Counted from the first letter of the stretch, positions 17,846 through 27,162 are shown. The stretch: 64,000 nucleotides of DNA from Burkholderia sp. L27(2015) (GCF_009765705.1 NZ_LMUX01000016.1:908985-972984), one strand, 5' to 3'. The notes: generated from the letters alone by a model not told the origin. Made by a program: numbers and translations.

Positions 17846-18913
17846 TCAGGCGCGAGCGAGCGGTGAAACGCCGGCTTCGCTCGCGACGCGATCGAGATTG
17901 CTCAGCGTGTCGGTGGGCAGCAGGATGCCCTCCTTGAGCTGACGTTCGTGCGCCCGCGCTTCCATTTCGCCTGGGTAGAACACCTCGTCGGTGCCCTGCG
18001 CGAGCGGCACGGCTTTGATCGTCTCGACGTAGCGCTCCATACGCGCATGGAATTGCGTGAGCGGTTGAAATGCCTCGATGTTCAGCACCAGCATGAAGTG
18101 TCCAGCGCGGCTGCGGTTGACCGGGTCGTAGGGACCATGTACCTCGTCGAGGAAACCGCTGCCCGACAGCACACCCGACAACACATCCACCATCGCGCCG
18201 ATCGCGTAGCCCTTGTGTCCGGCCATCGGCAGGATGAAGCCCTCGAGCGCGGCCACGGGGTCGGTGGTCGCACGCCCCTGTGCATCGATGGCCCAGCCGG
18301 GAGGTATCGATTCGTGCCGGGTCTGTGCGAGGAAAATCTTGCCGCGTGCCACACCTGAATTCGCAACATCCATGATCATCGGCGCGTAACGCCCGGCGGG
18401 TGCCGAGACCGACCATGGATTCGTGCCGATCAATTTCTTCAGGCCGCCCCACGGCGCCATGTTCGGCCCGCCATTGGTGGTCAACAACATGATGCAGCCC
18501 TGTTCGGCGGCCATTTTCGTGAAGTACATGCACGTGCCGAAATGGTTGGAGTTGCGCACGGAAACGGCGCCGACGCCGTGAGCCTTGGCACGCCGAATCG
18601 CATCGAGCGTCGCATGTTTCGCCACCACCGGTCCGATGCTGTCGCCGCCATCCATCACGGCTACCGCGCCTGCATCGATCGGCATCGTGATCTCGGTCGT
18701 GGCGTGCATGGCGTTGGAAAGCAGACGCGCGTAGTACCAGCCTAGCCGCAGCACACCATGTGACTGGTGGCCCCATAGATCCGCCTGGACCATCGCATCG
18801 GCCGCGACAAACGCATCGTCCACGCTGGCACCGGTGCTGCGATAGACGCCGGAAACGAAATCGCGCAATGCATTGGCATCGACTCGATGGACACTGCCAT
18901 TGTTGGTGCTCAC
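17846..18913 (-). CDS. Malate/L-lactate dehydrogenase-family (Ldh_2) oxidoreductase
   Basis: A 355-residue NAD(P)-dependent oxidoreductase of the Ldh_2/YlbC-type fold, distinct from Rossmann dehydrogenases. The family's catalytic His region GHQSHGVLRL, the SNHFG motif, TTNGGPNMAPWGG and the GHKGYAI segment are present. Family members oxidise 2-hydroxy acids such as malate, lactate or ureidoglycolate, or reduce cyclic imines. The start is a GTG with an excellent AAGGAG site seven bases before it. No operon partner on its strand. Confidence 0.86.
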   Translation of the reverse strand: MSTNNGSVHRVDANALRDFVSGVYRSTGASVDDAFVAADAMVQADLWGHQSHGVLRLGWYYARLLSNAMHATTEITMPIDAGAVAVMDGGDSIGPVVAKHATLDAIRRAKAHGVGAVSVRNSNHFGTCMYFTKMAAEQGCIMLLTTNGGPNMAPWGGLKKLIGTNPWSVSAPAGRYAPMIMDVANSGVARGKIFLAQTRHESIPPGWAIDAQGRATTDPVAALEGFILPMAGHKGYAIGAMVDVLSGVLSGSGFLDEVHGPYDPVNRSRAGHFMLVLNIEAFQPLTQFHARMERYVETIKAVPLAQGTDEVFYPGEMEARAHERQLKEGILLPTDTLSNLDRVASEAGVSPLARA

Positions 18914-19049
18914 GGGAAGACTCCTTTGAGTGGAAATAATGGATATAGAGACCTATGGACCTCGATTGCCTGTGCAATGTTCCGGCAAGCGCACCGCTCG
19001 GCGCTAGGGCTCGCGCCGGCCGAGGCGATCGCGGTGATGTCTGTCGGTA

Positions 19050-19673
19050 TCAGGCGATGCCGTTTCGACCGAACCTACGATAGCCGTCACGTTGGCTTAA
19101 GCGCTCGAAATAGGCAGTAACGCTGGGGAAGTCGGGGTGCGGAAACGGTGTGCCAAACCAGCGGTTCACCGATAAGCCGATCGGGATGTCGGCTAGCGTG
19201 AAATGCTCGCCGGCGACGAATCGACCTGTCCACTGGAGTTGTCTATCCAGGATGCCCATATGTTTAGACCAGCTTGCGCATCCGGCGGCGAGCGCTTCGC
19301 GATCCTGATGCGACGGCAGCTTTCGGACCAGAGCCAAAAAGGGATAGCTCCACGATTTATTCAAATCGGTGGCCTGCCAATCCATCCACTGATCGACGCG
19401 TGCCCGCGCGAGCGGGTCAGTGGGATAAAGGTGCTCGCCGCTATAGCGCGCAGCCAAATAGCGAATGATGGAGTTGGATTCCCACAGAACAAAATCGCCG
19501 TCTTTTAGGACCGGGACCATTCCGTTTGGATTTAATGACAGGAATTCGGGTGTATCGGTGGAGCGGAAACCGGTGCCCCAGTCTTCGCGTTCAAAAGGCA
19601 GGTTGAGTTCCGCGCAGGTCCAGAGCACCTTGCGCACATTAATCGAGGTAGCCCTTCCGAGAATCTTTAGCAT
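19050..19673 (-). CDS. Glutathione S-transferase family protein
   Basis: A 207-residue GST. The thioredoxin-like N-domain has [21 protein letters not shown] and the glutathione-binding [10 protein letters not shown]; the all-helical C-domain has the N-capping segment [10 protein letters not shown] chose ATG at 19673; an in-frame TTG three codons upstream is possible. Cytosolic, probably conjugating or isomerising small electrophiles. The gene stands alone. Confidence 0.86.
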   Translation of the reverse strand: MLKILGRATSINVRKVLWTCAELNLPFEREDWGTGFRSTDTPEFLSLNPNGMVPVLKDGDFVLWESNSIIRYLAARYSGEHLYPTDPLARARVDQWMDWQATDLNKSWSYPFLALVRKLPSHQDREALAAGCASWSKHMGILDRQLQWTGRFVAGEHFTLADIPIGLSVNRWFGTPFPHPDFPSVTAYFERLSQRDGYRRFGRNGIA

Positions 19674-19852
19674 AAGTTTCAAAGTAGTCTAGCAATGTAA
19701 TGGTGGTGCGATTGACGTACAACAGAAGCGGGTTTCTCGCCAAACTAAATTTTCGAGGCAAGCTTAACTAATTTACAATTTAAGCAGCGAATTTAAGAAT
19801 ACGAGCCATCGCCCAAGTTCAACAAGACCGTTATAACAATTTCGGGGGGGAA

Positions 19853-20332
19853 ATGAAGAAAATAATCACTGCGGGGGTTTTGTCGGTGAGTTTGTTGAGC
19901 GGGTGCGCATCCATCGTCCAGGGTTCGTATCAACGGGTCGGCGTCCAGACAACGGCGGGTAACGAGCCGGTGCCCAACGTCGCCTGCAAGCTCGAAAACA
20001 CGAAAGGGAACTGGGTGCTCAAGACGCCGGGTTCGATTACCGTGCGCCGGGCCTCGGACGATCTGTACATACAATGTGTAAAGGATGGCGTGCCTGCGCC
20101 GATAGCGGTGGTCAAGTCCAGCGGTAGTCCATGGTTGTGGGGCAATCTGCTATTTGCCGGACCTATTGGCTTGGGCTTCGATCTTGTCGATGGTGACGGG
20201 TATGACTATCCTCTTGTGATCACTGCCGAGCTGATCGCACCGCCCGATGGCAAGTTGTCGGACGGATCGGGGGCCGTCGTCCCGCCCGGAACTGCTATAC
20301 GTGCAACGGCTCCGCCGACACAGCTTAAATAG
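19853..20332 (+). CDS. Small outer-membrane-type lipoprotein
   Basis: A 159-residue protein with a lipoprotein signal: a short hydrophobic stretch, then lipobox LLSGC with Cys at about residue 18. The mature part starts with CASIVQGSYQ, a start shared by a group of small proteobacterial lipoproteins, and carries a conserved central GSPWLWGNLLFAGPIGLGFDLVDG, which may be membrane-associating. A strong G-rich ribosome site precedes the ATG. No specific function can be given. Confidence 0.8.
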   Translation: MKKIITAGVLSVSLLSGCASIVQGSYQRVGVQTTAGNEPVPNVACKLENTKGNWVLKTPGSITVRRASDDLYIQCVKDGVPAPIAVVKSSGSPWLWGNLLFAGPIGLGFDLVDGDGYDYPLVITAELIAPPDGKLSDGSGAVVPPGTAIRATAPPTQLK

Positions 20333-20404
20333 CACGGGTGATCGCTGCGAGCACAGCCGCGGTACAGACGCAGCGCCAGCCCAACCTAGCCGCAGCCCTG
20401 GCCG

Positions 20405-20440
20405 CAGACACAGCAGACACAGCAGACACAGCAGACACAG
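20405..20440 (+). repeat. Nine-base tandem repeat, four copies
   Basis: CAGACACAG occurs four times in direct tandem, followed by CAGCAG. It lies between the lipoprotein and the AIM24 gene. In one frame (GTG 20338 to TAA 20487) it would encode a 49-residue peptide with four Asp-Thr-Ala repeats, but that frame has no good ribosome site, so I do not call it a gene. Confidence 0.85.
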
Positions 20441-20500
20441 CAGCAGCGGCAGCGATAGCTAGCGCCGTAGCGCCAGCGTCCAGCTAAATAAAGGACTCCC

Positions 20501-21199
20501 ATGCCCTCAATGCCTCGCCTCATGCCTACCCAAGCCACCGCCGAGACCTACGGCGGGGTGACCTACCATATCGACGGTGAACTGGTCCCCGTGCTATCCG
20601 TGGACGTCTCTGAGCAATCCGTCTACTTCGAGCATCACATCCTGCTATGGAAAAATCCCGAAGTGCGCATCGGCCTGAAGGCAATGAAGGGGATGCTCAA
20701 ACGCATGATGGCCGGGATGCAGATTTTCGTGACGGAGGCGAGCGGCCCCGGGATCATCGCGTTCAGCCGTGACGGGGCAGGCCATATCGTGCCTATCCAC
20801 TTGAAACACGGTGAGGGGCTCGACGTTCGCGAGCACCAGTTTCTGGCTGCGACCGGGCACATCGGCTACTCGTTCGAACGCGTACGCGGCGTATCGAACA
20901 TGCTATTCGGCCAAACCGGCTTTTTCATCGATAAGTTCCATGGCGGCAGCGGCGATGGCGTGCTCTGGTTGCACGGGTACGGCAACGTCTTCGAGAAGGT
21001 GTTGGCGCCAGGCGAATCGATCGATATCGAACCGGGCGGATGGTTGTACAAGGACCAGACCGTAGCGATGGAGACACGGGTGGACCGGCTCACCAGCGGC
21101 TTTTTTGGTGCAGGCGTCAACTTCATCGTCAACCGGTTCACGGGGCCCGGCCGCGTCGGGATTCAGTCGATGTATCTGCACTTGCCATCGGCCGAATAA
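20501..21199 (+). CDS. AIM24-family protein
   Basis: A 232-residue member of the AIM24/TIGR00266 family, beta-rich proteins with an internal repeat. Typical segments are the GPGIIAFSRDGAGHI turn, FGQTGFFIDKFHGGSGDGVLWLHGYG and the late FTGPGRVGIQSM. In mitochondria AIM24 affects inner-membrane organisation; the bacterial role is unknown. No signal peptide, so cytoplasmic. An AAAGGA site precedes the ATG. It lies in the same direction as the ECF42 module that follows, 119 bases downstream. Confidence 0.85.
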   Translation: MPSMPRLMPTQATAETYGGVTYHIDGELVPVLSVDVSEQSVYFEHHILLWKNPEVRIGLKAMKGMLKRMMAGMQIFVTEASGPGIIAFSRDGAGHIVPIHLKHGEGLDVREHQFLAATGHIGYSFERVRGVSNMLFGQTGFFIDKFHGGSGDGVLWLHGYGNVFEKVLAPGESIDIEPGGWLYKDQTVAMETRVDRLTSGFFGAGVNFIVNRFTGPGRVGIQSMYLHLPSAE

Positions 21200-21318
21200 A
21201 GCGCAGGGGGCGATTCGACCGAGTCGCGGACGATCGCATTTCACACAATTCAATCGTTCTCGCGGGTGAGGTACAGTGACGACTGGTAGCCGTTCAACGA
21301 ACCGAAAGGCGCGATACC

Positions 21319-22602
21319 ATGAAGCACGCCTCTCCAGCAGCCGCTGCATCTGACGCAACCGATGCAACCGACGTACTCACTACGATAGCCGGAATTTATC
21401 GTAGCGAATCCCGGCGCGTATTGGCCACGCTAATACGGCTGCTCGGAAATTTCGACATCGCAGAAGAAGCCTTGCACGACGCGTTCAAAGCCGCGGTCGA
21501 GCAATGGCCTCGCGACGGCGTGCCCGAACGCCCGTTCGCATGGCTGGTGTCTGCCGGCCGCTTCAAAGCGATAGACAGTATCCGCCGCCACGCACGGTTC
21601 GATTCATGGGAAGACGTGGCAGAGATTGCCGACGCCATTCCCGATCAAGCGACCGCTTGGGATGAGTCGGACTTCGCCGAGGACGATCGTCTGCGGCTGA
21701 TCTTCACCTGTTGCCACCCAGCGCTTGCGCCCGACGCCCAGGTCGCACTGACCTTGCGCGAAGTGTGCGGCTTGGCCACCGAGGAAATCGCGCATGCCTT
21801 CCTCGCGCCTGCACCTACGCTGGCGCAACGTATCGTGCGCGCGAAAGCCAAGATTCGCGATGCGCGCATTCCTTACCGTGTGCCTGAGCTGCAGGAACTG
21901 CCCGAGCGCTTGGACAGCGTGCTGCGGGTGATCTATCTGGTGTTCAACGAAGGTTATTGTGCGTCCTCAGGTACCTCGCTGACGCGGCATGACTTGTCTC
22001 AAGAGGCGATACGTCTTGCCCGGCTGTTGCTGCAATTGTTACCCGAGCCGGAGGTCATGGGCCTGTTGGCGTTGATGTTGCTGCATGAGTCGCGTCGTAT
22101 GGCGCGGACCAGCCGGTGCGGTGAGCTGATTGCACTCGACGAACAGGATCGCAGCCGATGGCAACCCGAACTGATCGCTGAGGGTTCCGCGCTGGTGACC
22201 CAAGCGTTGTCGTCAGGCCGCTTTGGACGGTATTCGCTACAAGCCGCGATCTCGGCGGTTCACGCGCAGGCGACGCATGCGGATGCGACCGACTGGGCGC
22301 AGATCGTGGGGTTGTACGACGCTTTGCTGCGCCTGGAACCGTCCCCGGTGGTCGAGCTCAACCGCGCGGTAGCGGTTGCGATGTGCGAAGGGGCGGATGC
22401 GGGGCTGACCTTGTTGGACACCTTATGCGCGCACGGGGCGCTGGAGCAATATTACCTGGCCCACGCCGCACGGGCCGATCTGTGCCGCCGGCTCGGCCGC
22501 ACGGCCGAAGCTCGTGTGGCATACGAACGCGCCTTGGCACTGACTCGCCAGGAGCCGGAACGGCGTTTTCTGGCTCGTCGATTGGCCGAACTACCGCACT
22601 GA
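21319..22602 (+). CDS. ECF42-type RNA polymerase sigma factor with TPR-like C-terminus
   Basis: A 427-residue sigma factor, far longer than the usual 180-200. Region 2 is at about residues 25-90 (GNFDIAEEALHDAF, SIRRHARF) and region 4 at about 115-175 (LREVCGLATEEIAHAFLAPAPTLAQRIVRAK). A C-terminal extension of about 240 residues (YLVFNEGYCASSG, VELNRAVAV, EARVAYERALAL) resembles the DUF6596/TPR-like part of ECF42. That group has no anti-sigma factor and is encoded beside DGPF/YCII-domain and VOC proteins, as here. The C-terminal extension is known to be needed for activity in ECF42. The likely target promoter lies just downstream at 22642-22668. Confidence 0.88.
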   Translation: MKHASPAAAASDATDATDVLTTIAGIYRSESRRVLATLIRLLGNFDIAEEALHDAFKAAVEQWPRDGVPERPFAWLVSAGRFKAIDSIRRHARFDSWEDVAEIADAIPDQATAWDESDFAEDDRLRLIFTCCHPALAPDAQVALTLREVCGLATEEIAHAFLAPAPTLAQRIVRAKAKIRDARIPYRVPELQELPERLDSVLRVIYLVFNEGYCASSGTSLTRHDLSQEAIRLARLLLQLLPEPEVMGLLALMLLHESRRMARTSRCGELIALDEQDRSRWQPELIAEGSALVTQALSSGRFGRYSLQAAISAVHAQATHADATDWAQIVGLYDALLRLEPSPVVELNRAVAVAMCEGADAGLTLLDTLCAHGALEQYYLAHAARADLCRRLGRTAEARVAYERALALTRQEPERRFLARRLAELPH

Positions 22603-22641
22603 GTCGTTGTTTTGAGCAAGGCGAAAAAAATTTCACGCTGG

Positions 22642-22668
22642 TGTCGATTTGAGGCTTCACCGTTCGAC
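22642..22668 (+). promoter_or_regulatory. Candidate ECF42 promoter before the VOC/DGPF genes
   Basis: TGTCGA at 22642-22647, then 17 bases, then CGAC at 22665-22668. This matches the -35 TGTCGA and -10 CG(A/T)C described for ECF42 in Streptomyces. It starts 40 bases after the sigma gene stop and 107 bases before the VOC start. Confidence 0.55.
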
Positions 22669-22748
22669 TAGATAAAGCCAATACCGCTATCGACATGAAT
22701 CGCAGACAGTGCGTCGTCGCGCGGATGAACACTTAAAGGAGAACCCTT

Positions 22749-23174
22749 ATGCCGCAACCCATTGCTTACCTCGCTTTCGATGGCAACTGTGCCGATGCCA
22801 TGCACTTTTACGAACGCGCCCTGGGCGCGAAGCTCGAGACGTTGCTCAAGGGCAGCGAATCGCCCATGGCGGCGCAAATGCCACCCGAAGCGGTCGACCG
22901 GATCATGCACGCGCGGCTCGTCTTCGAGGACGGCGGCGTTTTGTATGCGGGGGACTGCTGCACCCAGGGGCCGCCGTACGAAGGGATAAAAGGCGTCTCG
23001 CTCGCGCTGAATTACGACACCGTGGCCCAGGCGCAGCGTGCATTCGATGCGTTGGCCGAGGGCGGCCGGGTGACGATGGCTATGCAACCGGCCTTCTGGG
23101 CCAAGACCTGGGGCATGCTGGTCGACCGATTCGGCACGGCCTGGATTATCAACGGCGAGCTCATTCCGATTTGA
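22749..23174 (+). CDS. VOC/PhnB-like glyoxalase-fold protein
   Basis: A 141-residue protein of the PhnB-like branch of the vicinal-oxygen-chelate superfamily. It begins with IAYLAFDGNCADAMHFYERALG, the standard start of this branch, and has the late FGTAWIING. An AAAGGAGAA site precedes the ATG. It is encoded between the ECF42 sigma factor and the DGPF protein and probably belongs to the same regulon. The enzymatic activity, if any, is unknown. Confidence 0.86.
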   Translation: MPQPIAYLAFDGNCADAMHFYERALGAKLETLLKGSESPMAAQMPPEAVDRIMHARLVFEDGGVLYAGDCCTQGPPYEGIKGVSLALNYDTVAQAQRAFDALAEGGRVTMAMQPAFWAKTWGMLVDRFGTAWIINGELIPI

Positions 23175-23281
23175 CGACGGCCGATGCTAGGCGGCACAAA
23201 GGCGAGCGACACTAAGGCAACGCAAAGGCGAAGCAACGCAAGGAAGGTGTCGTCTTTTATCGGCCCACACAGGAGAACCGT

Positions 23282-23638
23282 ATGAATTATCTCTGCCTCG
23301 TCTATCTCGCGCAGGACAAGCTGCACGCTTGTCCCGACAGCGTTTGCCATGCCTACGGACAGGAGCTGAAAGAAAGCGGCCACTACGTCGCGGCTAACGC
23401 CTTGCAGCCCGTGGAGACCGCGACGACGGTTCGTGTACGCAATGGCCAGTTATCGCTGACTGACGGGCCGTTTGCCGAGACCAAGGAGCACTTGGCGGGG
23501 TTCTATCTGATCGAGGCCCAAGACCTGAACGAAGCGATTCATTGGGCTTCCAAAATTCCGCCCGCGCGTTTCGGCAGTATCGAGGTACGTCCGATACGTA
23601 CGCTGGACGTAGCGGAGGCCAAAACCGGTGCTGCTTGA
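23282..23638 (+). CDS. DGPF/YCII-domain protein of the ECF42 module
   Basis: A 118-residue YCII-like domain protein. It has the name-giving DGPF within LSLTDGPFAETKEHLAGFYLIEA (about residue 60), the element that marks ECF42 partner proteins. AGGAGAA precedes the ATG. In ECF42 loci these genes are the main and often only direct targets of the sigma factor; their biochemical role is still open. Confidence 0.9.
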   Translation: MNYLCLVYLAQDKLHACPDSVCHAYGQELKESGHYVAANALQPVETATTVRVRNGQLSLTDGPFAETKEHLAGFYLIEAQDLNEAIHWASKIPPARFGSIEVRPIRTLDVAEAKTGAA

Positions 23639-23663
23639 CGTGGCCCATGAAGAGGCAATCGCT

Positions 23664-24884
23664 TCACGTCGGGAGCCCGCGTTTGCGCAGAATCACGATA
23701 TCGGCGAGCAGAGCCAAAGCGAGAGCCGTTGCGCCGCACACAAAGATCAGCGCGTAGTTATTGTGGAAGTGCGAGAACAGATACGAATAGCCATAGCCGC
23801 CCAAAGCCTGGAACAACGCGAATGCGATGGTCGCACGACTCCAGGCCACGCGCTGTTCCGTATGATCGTGCGGCACCAGCTCGTGAATACGGCCGAGTGT
23901 CAACGGCACGATGGCAGGTGTGAAGATCCCGAGAATCACGGTGGATACGCCGATGAGAATGGCATCGCCCGACAACGCGAGTATCGCAACGCCAATCGCC
24001 TGTAACAGCAACGCGATGCGATAGGTTGCGCCAAAGCCGATGCGATCGGCGACGTTGGTGCACACGACGGGTCCCACGATGGCAGCCAAACCGTAAAGTA
24101 CCCAGTAGCTGGCGCCGATGTCGGCGCCTCGGCCCAAGCCCCGCGCCACATAGTCGACGAGCAGGATCATGACCGGCACAAGACCGAGCGCGTTAGCCGC
24201 GTATTGCGCGTACAGCACGCGCATGACGAGACCTTCGCGATAAACGGTCGGCGTTTCGCTATGTTGTGGCGCGGGAGCAGGGTTCGAGCCCGGCCAACCG
24301 AACCAGCTCACTGCGGTCAAGATCAGGGCAACCGCGCCCAGCCCGATCCACGTGTCCTGCAATCCCAACTTCAGGAGCCTGGGCACGATGGTTCCCGATG
24401 CGGCGATGCCGATTCCGAGGCCGAGGAAAATCATACCGCTCACGAATGCGCGTCGAGCCGCGGGAATATGCGGCAAGATAGACGTAGCCACGAGCACCAT
24501 GATGGCTCCGCCGGAAACCCCCGAGGCGAAGCGCCACATGAAGAACCACAGCACCGACAGCGGATACGCGCAGGCAAAGAACGCGGCTGTGACTATCACC
24601 ATAAGCAGGCGTAACGCAGTCCGGTTGGATAACGCTGCCGCGAGAGGCCGGCCGAGCAGCGCGCCGACCAGATACCCCGCAAAATTGGCCGCGCCCAGTG
24701 TAATCACCTGCGACGAAGTGAACCAATGCTCCTGGATCAGGGGAGGGATCAGCGGTGTGTAGGCGAATCGCGCCAAGCCGATGGCGACCAGGCTTGCGCA
24801 AAAGCCCGCGAGGGTCGCAAACAGAGCGCGTGCATCAAGCGGCGCTGCTACGCGCGCGGGTATCGCAGAAGTATTTTCAGACAT
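23664..24884 (-). CDS. MFS transporter, YbfB/YjiJ family
   Basis: A 406-residue, roughly 12-segment major-facilitator transporter of the YbfB/YjiJ group. It starts near GFCASLVAIGLARFAYTPLIPPL, typical for the group. I chose the ATG at 24884; the frame stays open upstream but runs into the TetR gene. It lies 59 bases downstream of tetR in the same direction, so it is probably the target that TetR represses. Likely an exporter of a small toxic compound, inferred from context. Confidence 0.85.
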   Translation of the reverse strand: MSENTSAIPARVAAPLDARALFATLAGFCASLVAIGLARFAYTPLIPPLIQEHWFTSSQVITLGAANFAGYLVGALLGRPLAAALSNRTALRLLMVIVTAAFFACAYPLSVLWFFMWRFASGVSGGAIMVLVATSILPHIPAARRAFVSGMIFLGLGIGIAASGTIVPRLLKLGLQDTWIGLGAVALILTAVSWFGWPGSNPAPAPQHSETPTVYREGLVMRVLYAQYAANALGLVPVMILLVDYVARGLGRGADIGASYWVLYGLAAIVGPVVCTNVADRIGFGATYRIALLLQAIGVAILALSGDAILIGVSTVILGIFTPAIVPLTLGRIHELVPHDHTEQRVAWSRATIAFALFQALGGYGYSYLFSHFHNNYALIFVCGATALALALLADIVILRKRGLPT

Positions 24885-24943
24885 ACAGGGTTCCTGTGCC
24901 CAACGGGGCGCTTCGAGCGGCCGAGCCGGATAAAACGGTCGTG

Positions 24944-25585
24944 TTATATCGCGTTGTGTGCTGCCAACGCGGACCGGGTCCACGAGGGTTTGGGCAATGG
25001 AGGCAGGCCGAGCATGGTCAAGACAGGAGACACCGCCTGTGTCAACAGCACGCGTTGGGGGTTGACGCGGGCGAGCACGCGGATGCCGAGCAACGTTGCC
25101 AGTAGATGCGAAGCGACCGCATCGGCCGGCAGCGTCGCGGGCGCCTCCTTGCGACGATGCGCTTCGAGCAGGCATCGATGAAAGAAGTCCTTGATTTGGA
25201 TGAGTTCGCTCGCGATGGCTTGTCGAAATTCCTCGTCCTCGAACGTCGCTTCCAGCGCAGAGTTGACCAGCAGGCATCCGCGCTGCTGCTTATCCGCGAG
25301 CGCGCGTTCGACGGTTTCGCCAAAAAAGGCCGCGATCGCGAGACCCGGTTGCAACGAGCTTTCGAGCCGCGAGATCCTTTCTCGCAAGGTCTGTTCGAGG
25401 TAATGATCGAGGGCATGACGAAACAGCGCCCGCTTGTCGCCGAACGCGTTATACAAGCTGGGCTGCGTGAGCCCTGTGCACTTGACCAGGTCGCGCGTGG
25501 ACGTGGCCTCGTAGCCTTTTATCAGGAAAGCATCGATGGCGGCATCGAGCACTTGCCGCTCGTCGAATTCGCGTGGTCGCCCCAT
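24944..25585 (-). CDS. TetR-family repressor
   Basis: A 213-residue regulator with an N-terminal helix-turn-helix (about 8-55: VLDAAIDAFLIKGYEATSTRDLVKCTGLTQ region, then PSLYNAFGDKRALF). A helical ligand-binding domain follows. This N-terminus is typical of AcrR/NemR-type repressors. It is the first gene of a tetR-MFS operon. Two closely spaced palindromes upstream are very likely its operators. Confidence 0.88.
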   Translation of the reverse strand: MGRPREFDERQVLDAAIDAFLIKGYEATSTRDLVKCTGLTQPSLYNAFGDKRALFRHALDHYLEQTLRERISRLESSLQPGLAIAAFFGETVERALADKQQRGCLLVNSALEATFEDEEFRQAIASELIQIKDFFHRCLLEAHRRKEAPATLPADAVASHLLATLLGIRVLARVNPQRVLLTQAVSPVLTMLGLPPLPKPSWTRSALAAHNAI

Positions 25586-25616
25586 GGTTTATGTTCCTCG
25601 CAAGACGTAGGGATAA

Positions 25617-25638
25617 TTGTATATCGAGTGATACACAA
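25617..25638. promoter_or_regulatory. TetR operator, proximal palindrome
   Basis: TTGTATATC-GAGT-GATACACAA: nine-base arms with one mismatch around a four-base spacer, 32 bases before the tetR start. Its geometry matches the second site at 25642-25663. Confidence 0.6.
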
Positions 25639-25641
25639 CTA

Positions 25642-25663
25642 TTCTATATCAAACGATATAGAA
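25642..25663. promoter_or_regulatory. TetR operator, distal perfect palindrome
   Basis: TTCTATATC-AAAC-GATATAGAA: perfect nine-base arms around a four-base spacer, 25 bases from the first site. The pair is AT-rich and stands out from the GC-rich flanks. Confidence 0.65.
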
Positions 25664-25706
25664 AGCAAGCGCGAGGTGTTGCGAGGTGTTGATCGGACAG
25701 GGGTGC

Positions 25707-27128
25707 TCAGGCCCGGGGACCTCGGGCCTTGGGATTTTTGGGCGCGCTGAACACGATCAGGCCGGCCGCGACAAGCAGCACAACGGATATCAACGACGAC
25801 GCATGCAAGCCGCTCACGACATGCGGGTTGGCGCCGTCGGCGAACGCGCCGAACACGGCCACCCCCATGGCACCGGCAGCCTGCCGCGCCGCATTGAGTA
25901 CGGCCGATGCGGTGCCGGAGCGGCGTTTGTCGACGGCCGCCAGTACGGTGGTGGTCATCGCCGGCACCGCCAGTCCCATGCCGATAGGAATCAGCAGGAA
26001 TGCGAGGAACAACGACGCATAGGACGACTCGGCGCCTGCGCGCAGCAGCAACAGGAAACCCAGCGCGTCGATCGACACGCCCAACAGCATCGGCAGGCGT
26101 GGCCCGCATGCCGCCATGACGCGGCCGCTTGCGACATTGGATAAGATCAATCCCGCCGTCAGCGGCAGGAATGCCAACCCTGCGTGCAGCGGCGTATAGC
26201 CGAGCACACGTTGCAAATAAAGCGTCAAGACGAAGAGGGTGCCGTAGTAGGTGAAGTTCACGACCGTTCCGAATATCACCGCGGCATTGAAGGTCTTGTT
26301 GCGAAACAAATCGAGTGGAACGGTCGGCTCCGTCGCGCGGGATGGCGCACGGGATTGAATCCATACGAATGCCGCTCCCGTGAGCAAGGCCAACACGAAG
26401 CCGCCCCACACGAACGGATGAGCGAACCCCAAAGGCCGCGCCTCGATGACGGCCGCAGTCAACGCGGTCAATGCGAGTATGGCGAGCACCTGACCGGCCA
26501 CGTCCAGCTTGTGCTTGTGCACATGACGTACCGTCTCGGGAAGTCGGACGCCGAATACCATGCCGATTGCGCATAGAGGAAGGTTGACGAAAAAGATCGA
26601 GCGCCAGCCTGTCGTGTTCAGCAACAAGCCGCCGATCAGCGGCCCCATGGCGATCGACACGGCGCCGGCAGCGGTCCACCAGCCGATCGCCCGGCCGCGA
26701 GTGTCCGGCTGTTCGGAAAACACATGATTAAGCAGCGCCAGCGAATTAGGCAGCATGGCCGCCGCGCCCAAGCCTTGCAGCGCGCGAGCCGCAATCAGTG
26801 CTGCGCCACTGGGCGCGAGCCCGCAGGCGAGCGACGCCACGCCGAAGATACCGAAGCCGACCACGAAACCACGGCGGCTGCCGAATCGGTCGCCTAGCGA
26901 CCCCGCCACGAGCATGAACGTCGCAAACGCCAAGGTATAGGCGTCGACGATCCACTGAAGTGTGGCGATGCCGGAAGAAAGCTCGGTCGCGATGCGTGGC
27001 AACGCGACGTTGACGATCGTCACGTCCAGTTGCCCGACGACGAACGCGAGGCTGCTGGTTGCCACGACAAAGGCGAATCGGGGAGGACGCAGGTGCATGA
27101 CGGAAACCGTTAGTGGGTATGGAACCAT
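25707..27128 (-). CDS. MFS drug exporter, DHA2 (EmrB/QacA-like) family
   Basis: A 473-residue transporter with about 14 membrane segments. It has the DHA2 landmarks LDVTIVNVALPRI, the A-motif GSLGDRFGSRRG and motif C in WWTAAGAVSIAMGPLIGG. It probably exports drugs or toxic compounds by proton antiport. The ATG at 27128 is in frame, but ATG 27098 (MHLRPPRF) is also plausible and would leave more room for a promoter. It is divergent from an ArsR-type regulator with a perfect palindrome between them. Confidence 0.88.
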   Translation of the reverse strand: MVPYPLTVSVMHLRPPRFAFVVATSSLAFVVGQLDVTIVNVALPRIATELSSGIATLQWIVDAYTLAFATFMLVAGSLGDRFGSRRGFVVGFGIFGVASLACGLAPSGAALIAARALQGLGAAAMLPNSLALLNHVFSEQPDTRGRAIGWWTAAGAVSIAMGPLIGGLLLNTTGWRSIFFVNLPLCAIGMVFGVRLPETVRHVHKHKLDVAGQVLAILALTALTAAVIEARPLGFAHPFVWGGFVLALLTGAAFVWIQSRAPSRATEPTVPLDLFRNKTFNAAVIFGTVVNFTYYGTLFVLTLYLQRVLGYTPLHAGLAFLPLTAGLILSNVASGRVMAACGPRLPMLLGVSIDALGFLLLLRAGAESSYASLFLAFLLIPIGMGLAVPAMTTTVLAAVDKRRSGTASAVLNAARQAAGAMGVAVFGAFADGANPHVVSGLHASSLISVVLLVAAGLIVFSAPKNPKARGPRA

Positions 27129-27162
27129 TTTACGTGCGGACGCTGCCGCGATGCTTCGGTAG

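Noticed and set aside
20405..20440. Possible CRISPR array
   Set aside because: Units are nine bases with no spacers; the other repeats in the window are also direct tandems.
20338..20487. A 49-codon frame with Asp-Thr-Ala repeats
   Set aside because: Starts with GTG and has no ribosome site; the repeat DNA alone explains the pattern. Listed only as a repeat.
23231..23281. A second ECF42 promoter before the DGPF gene (TGTCGT near 23250)
   Set aside because: Last base of the -35 differs and no CGWC follows at the right distance.
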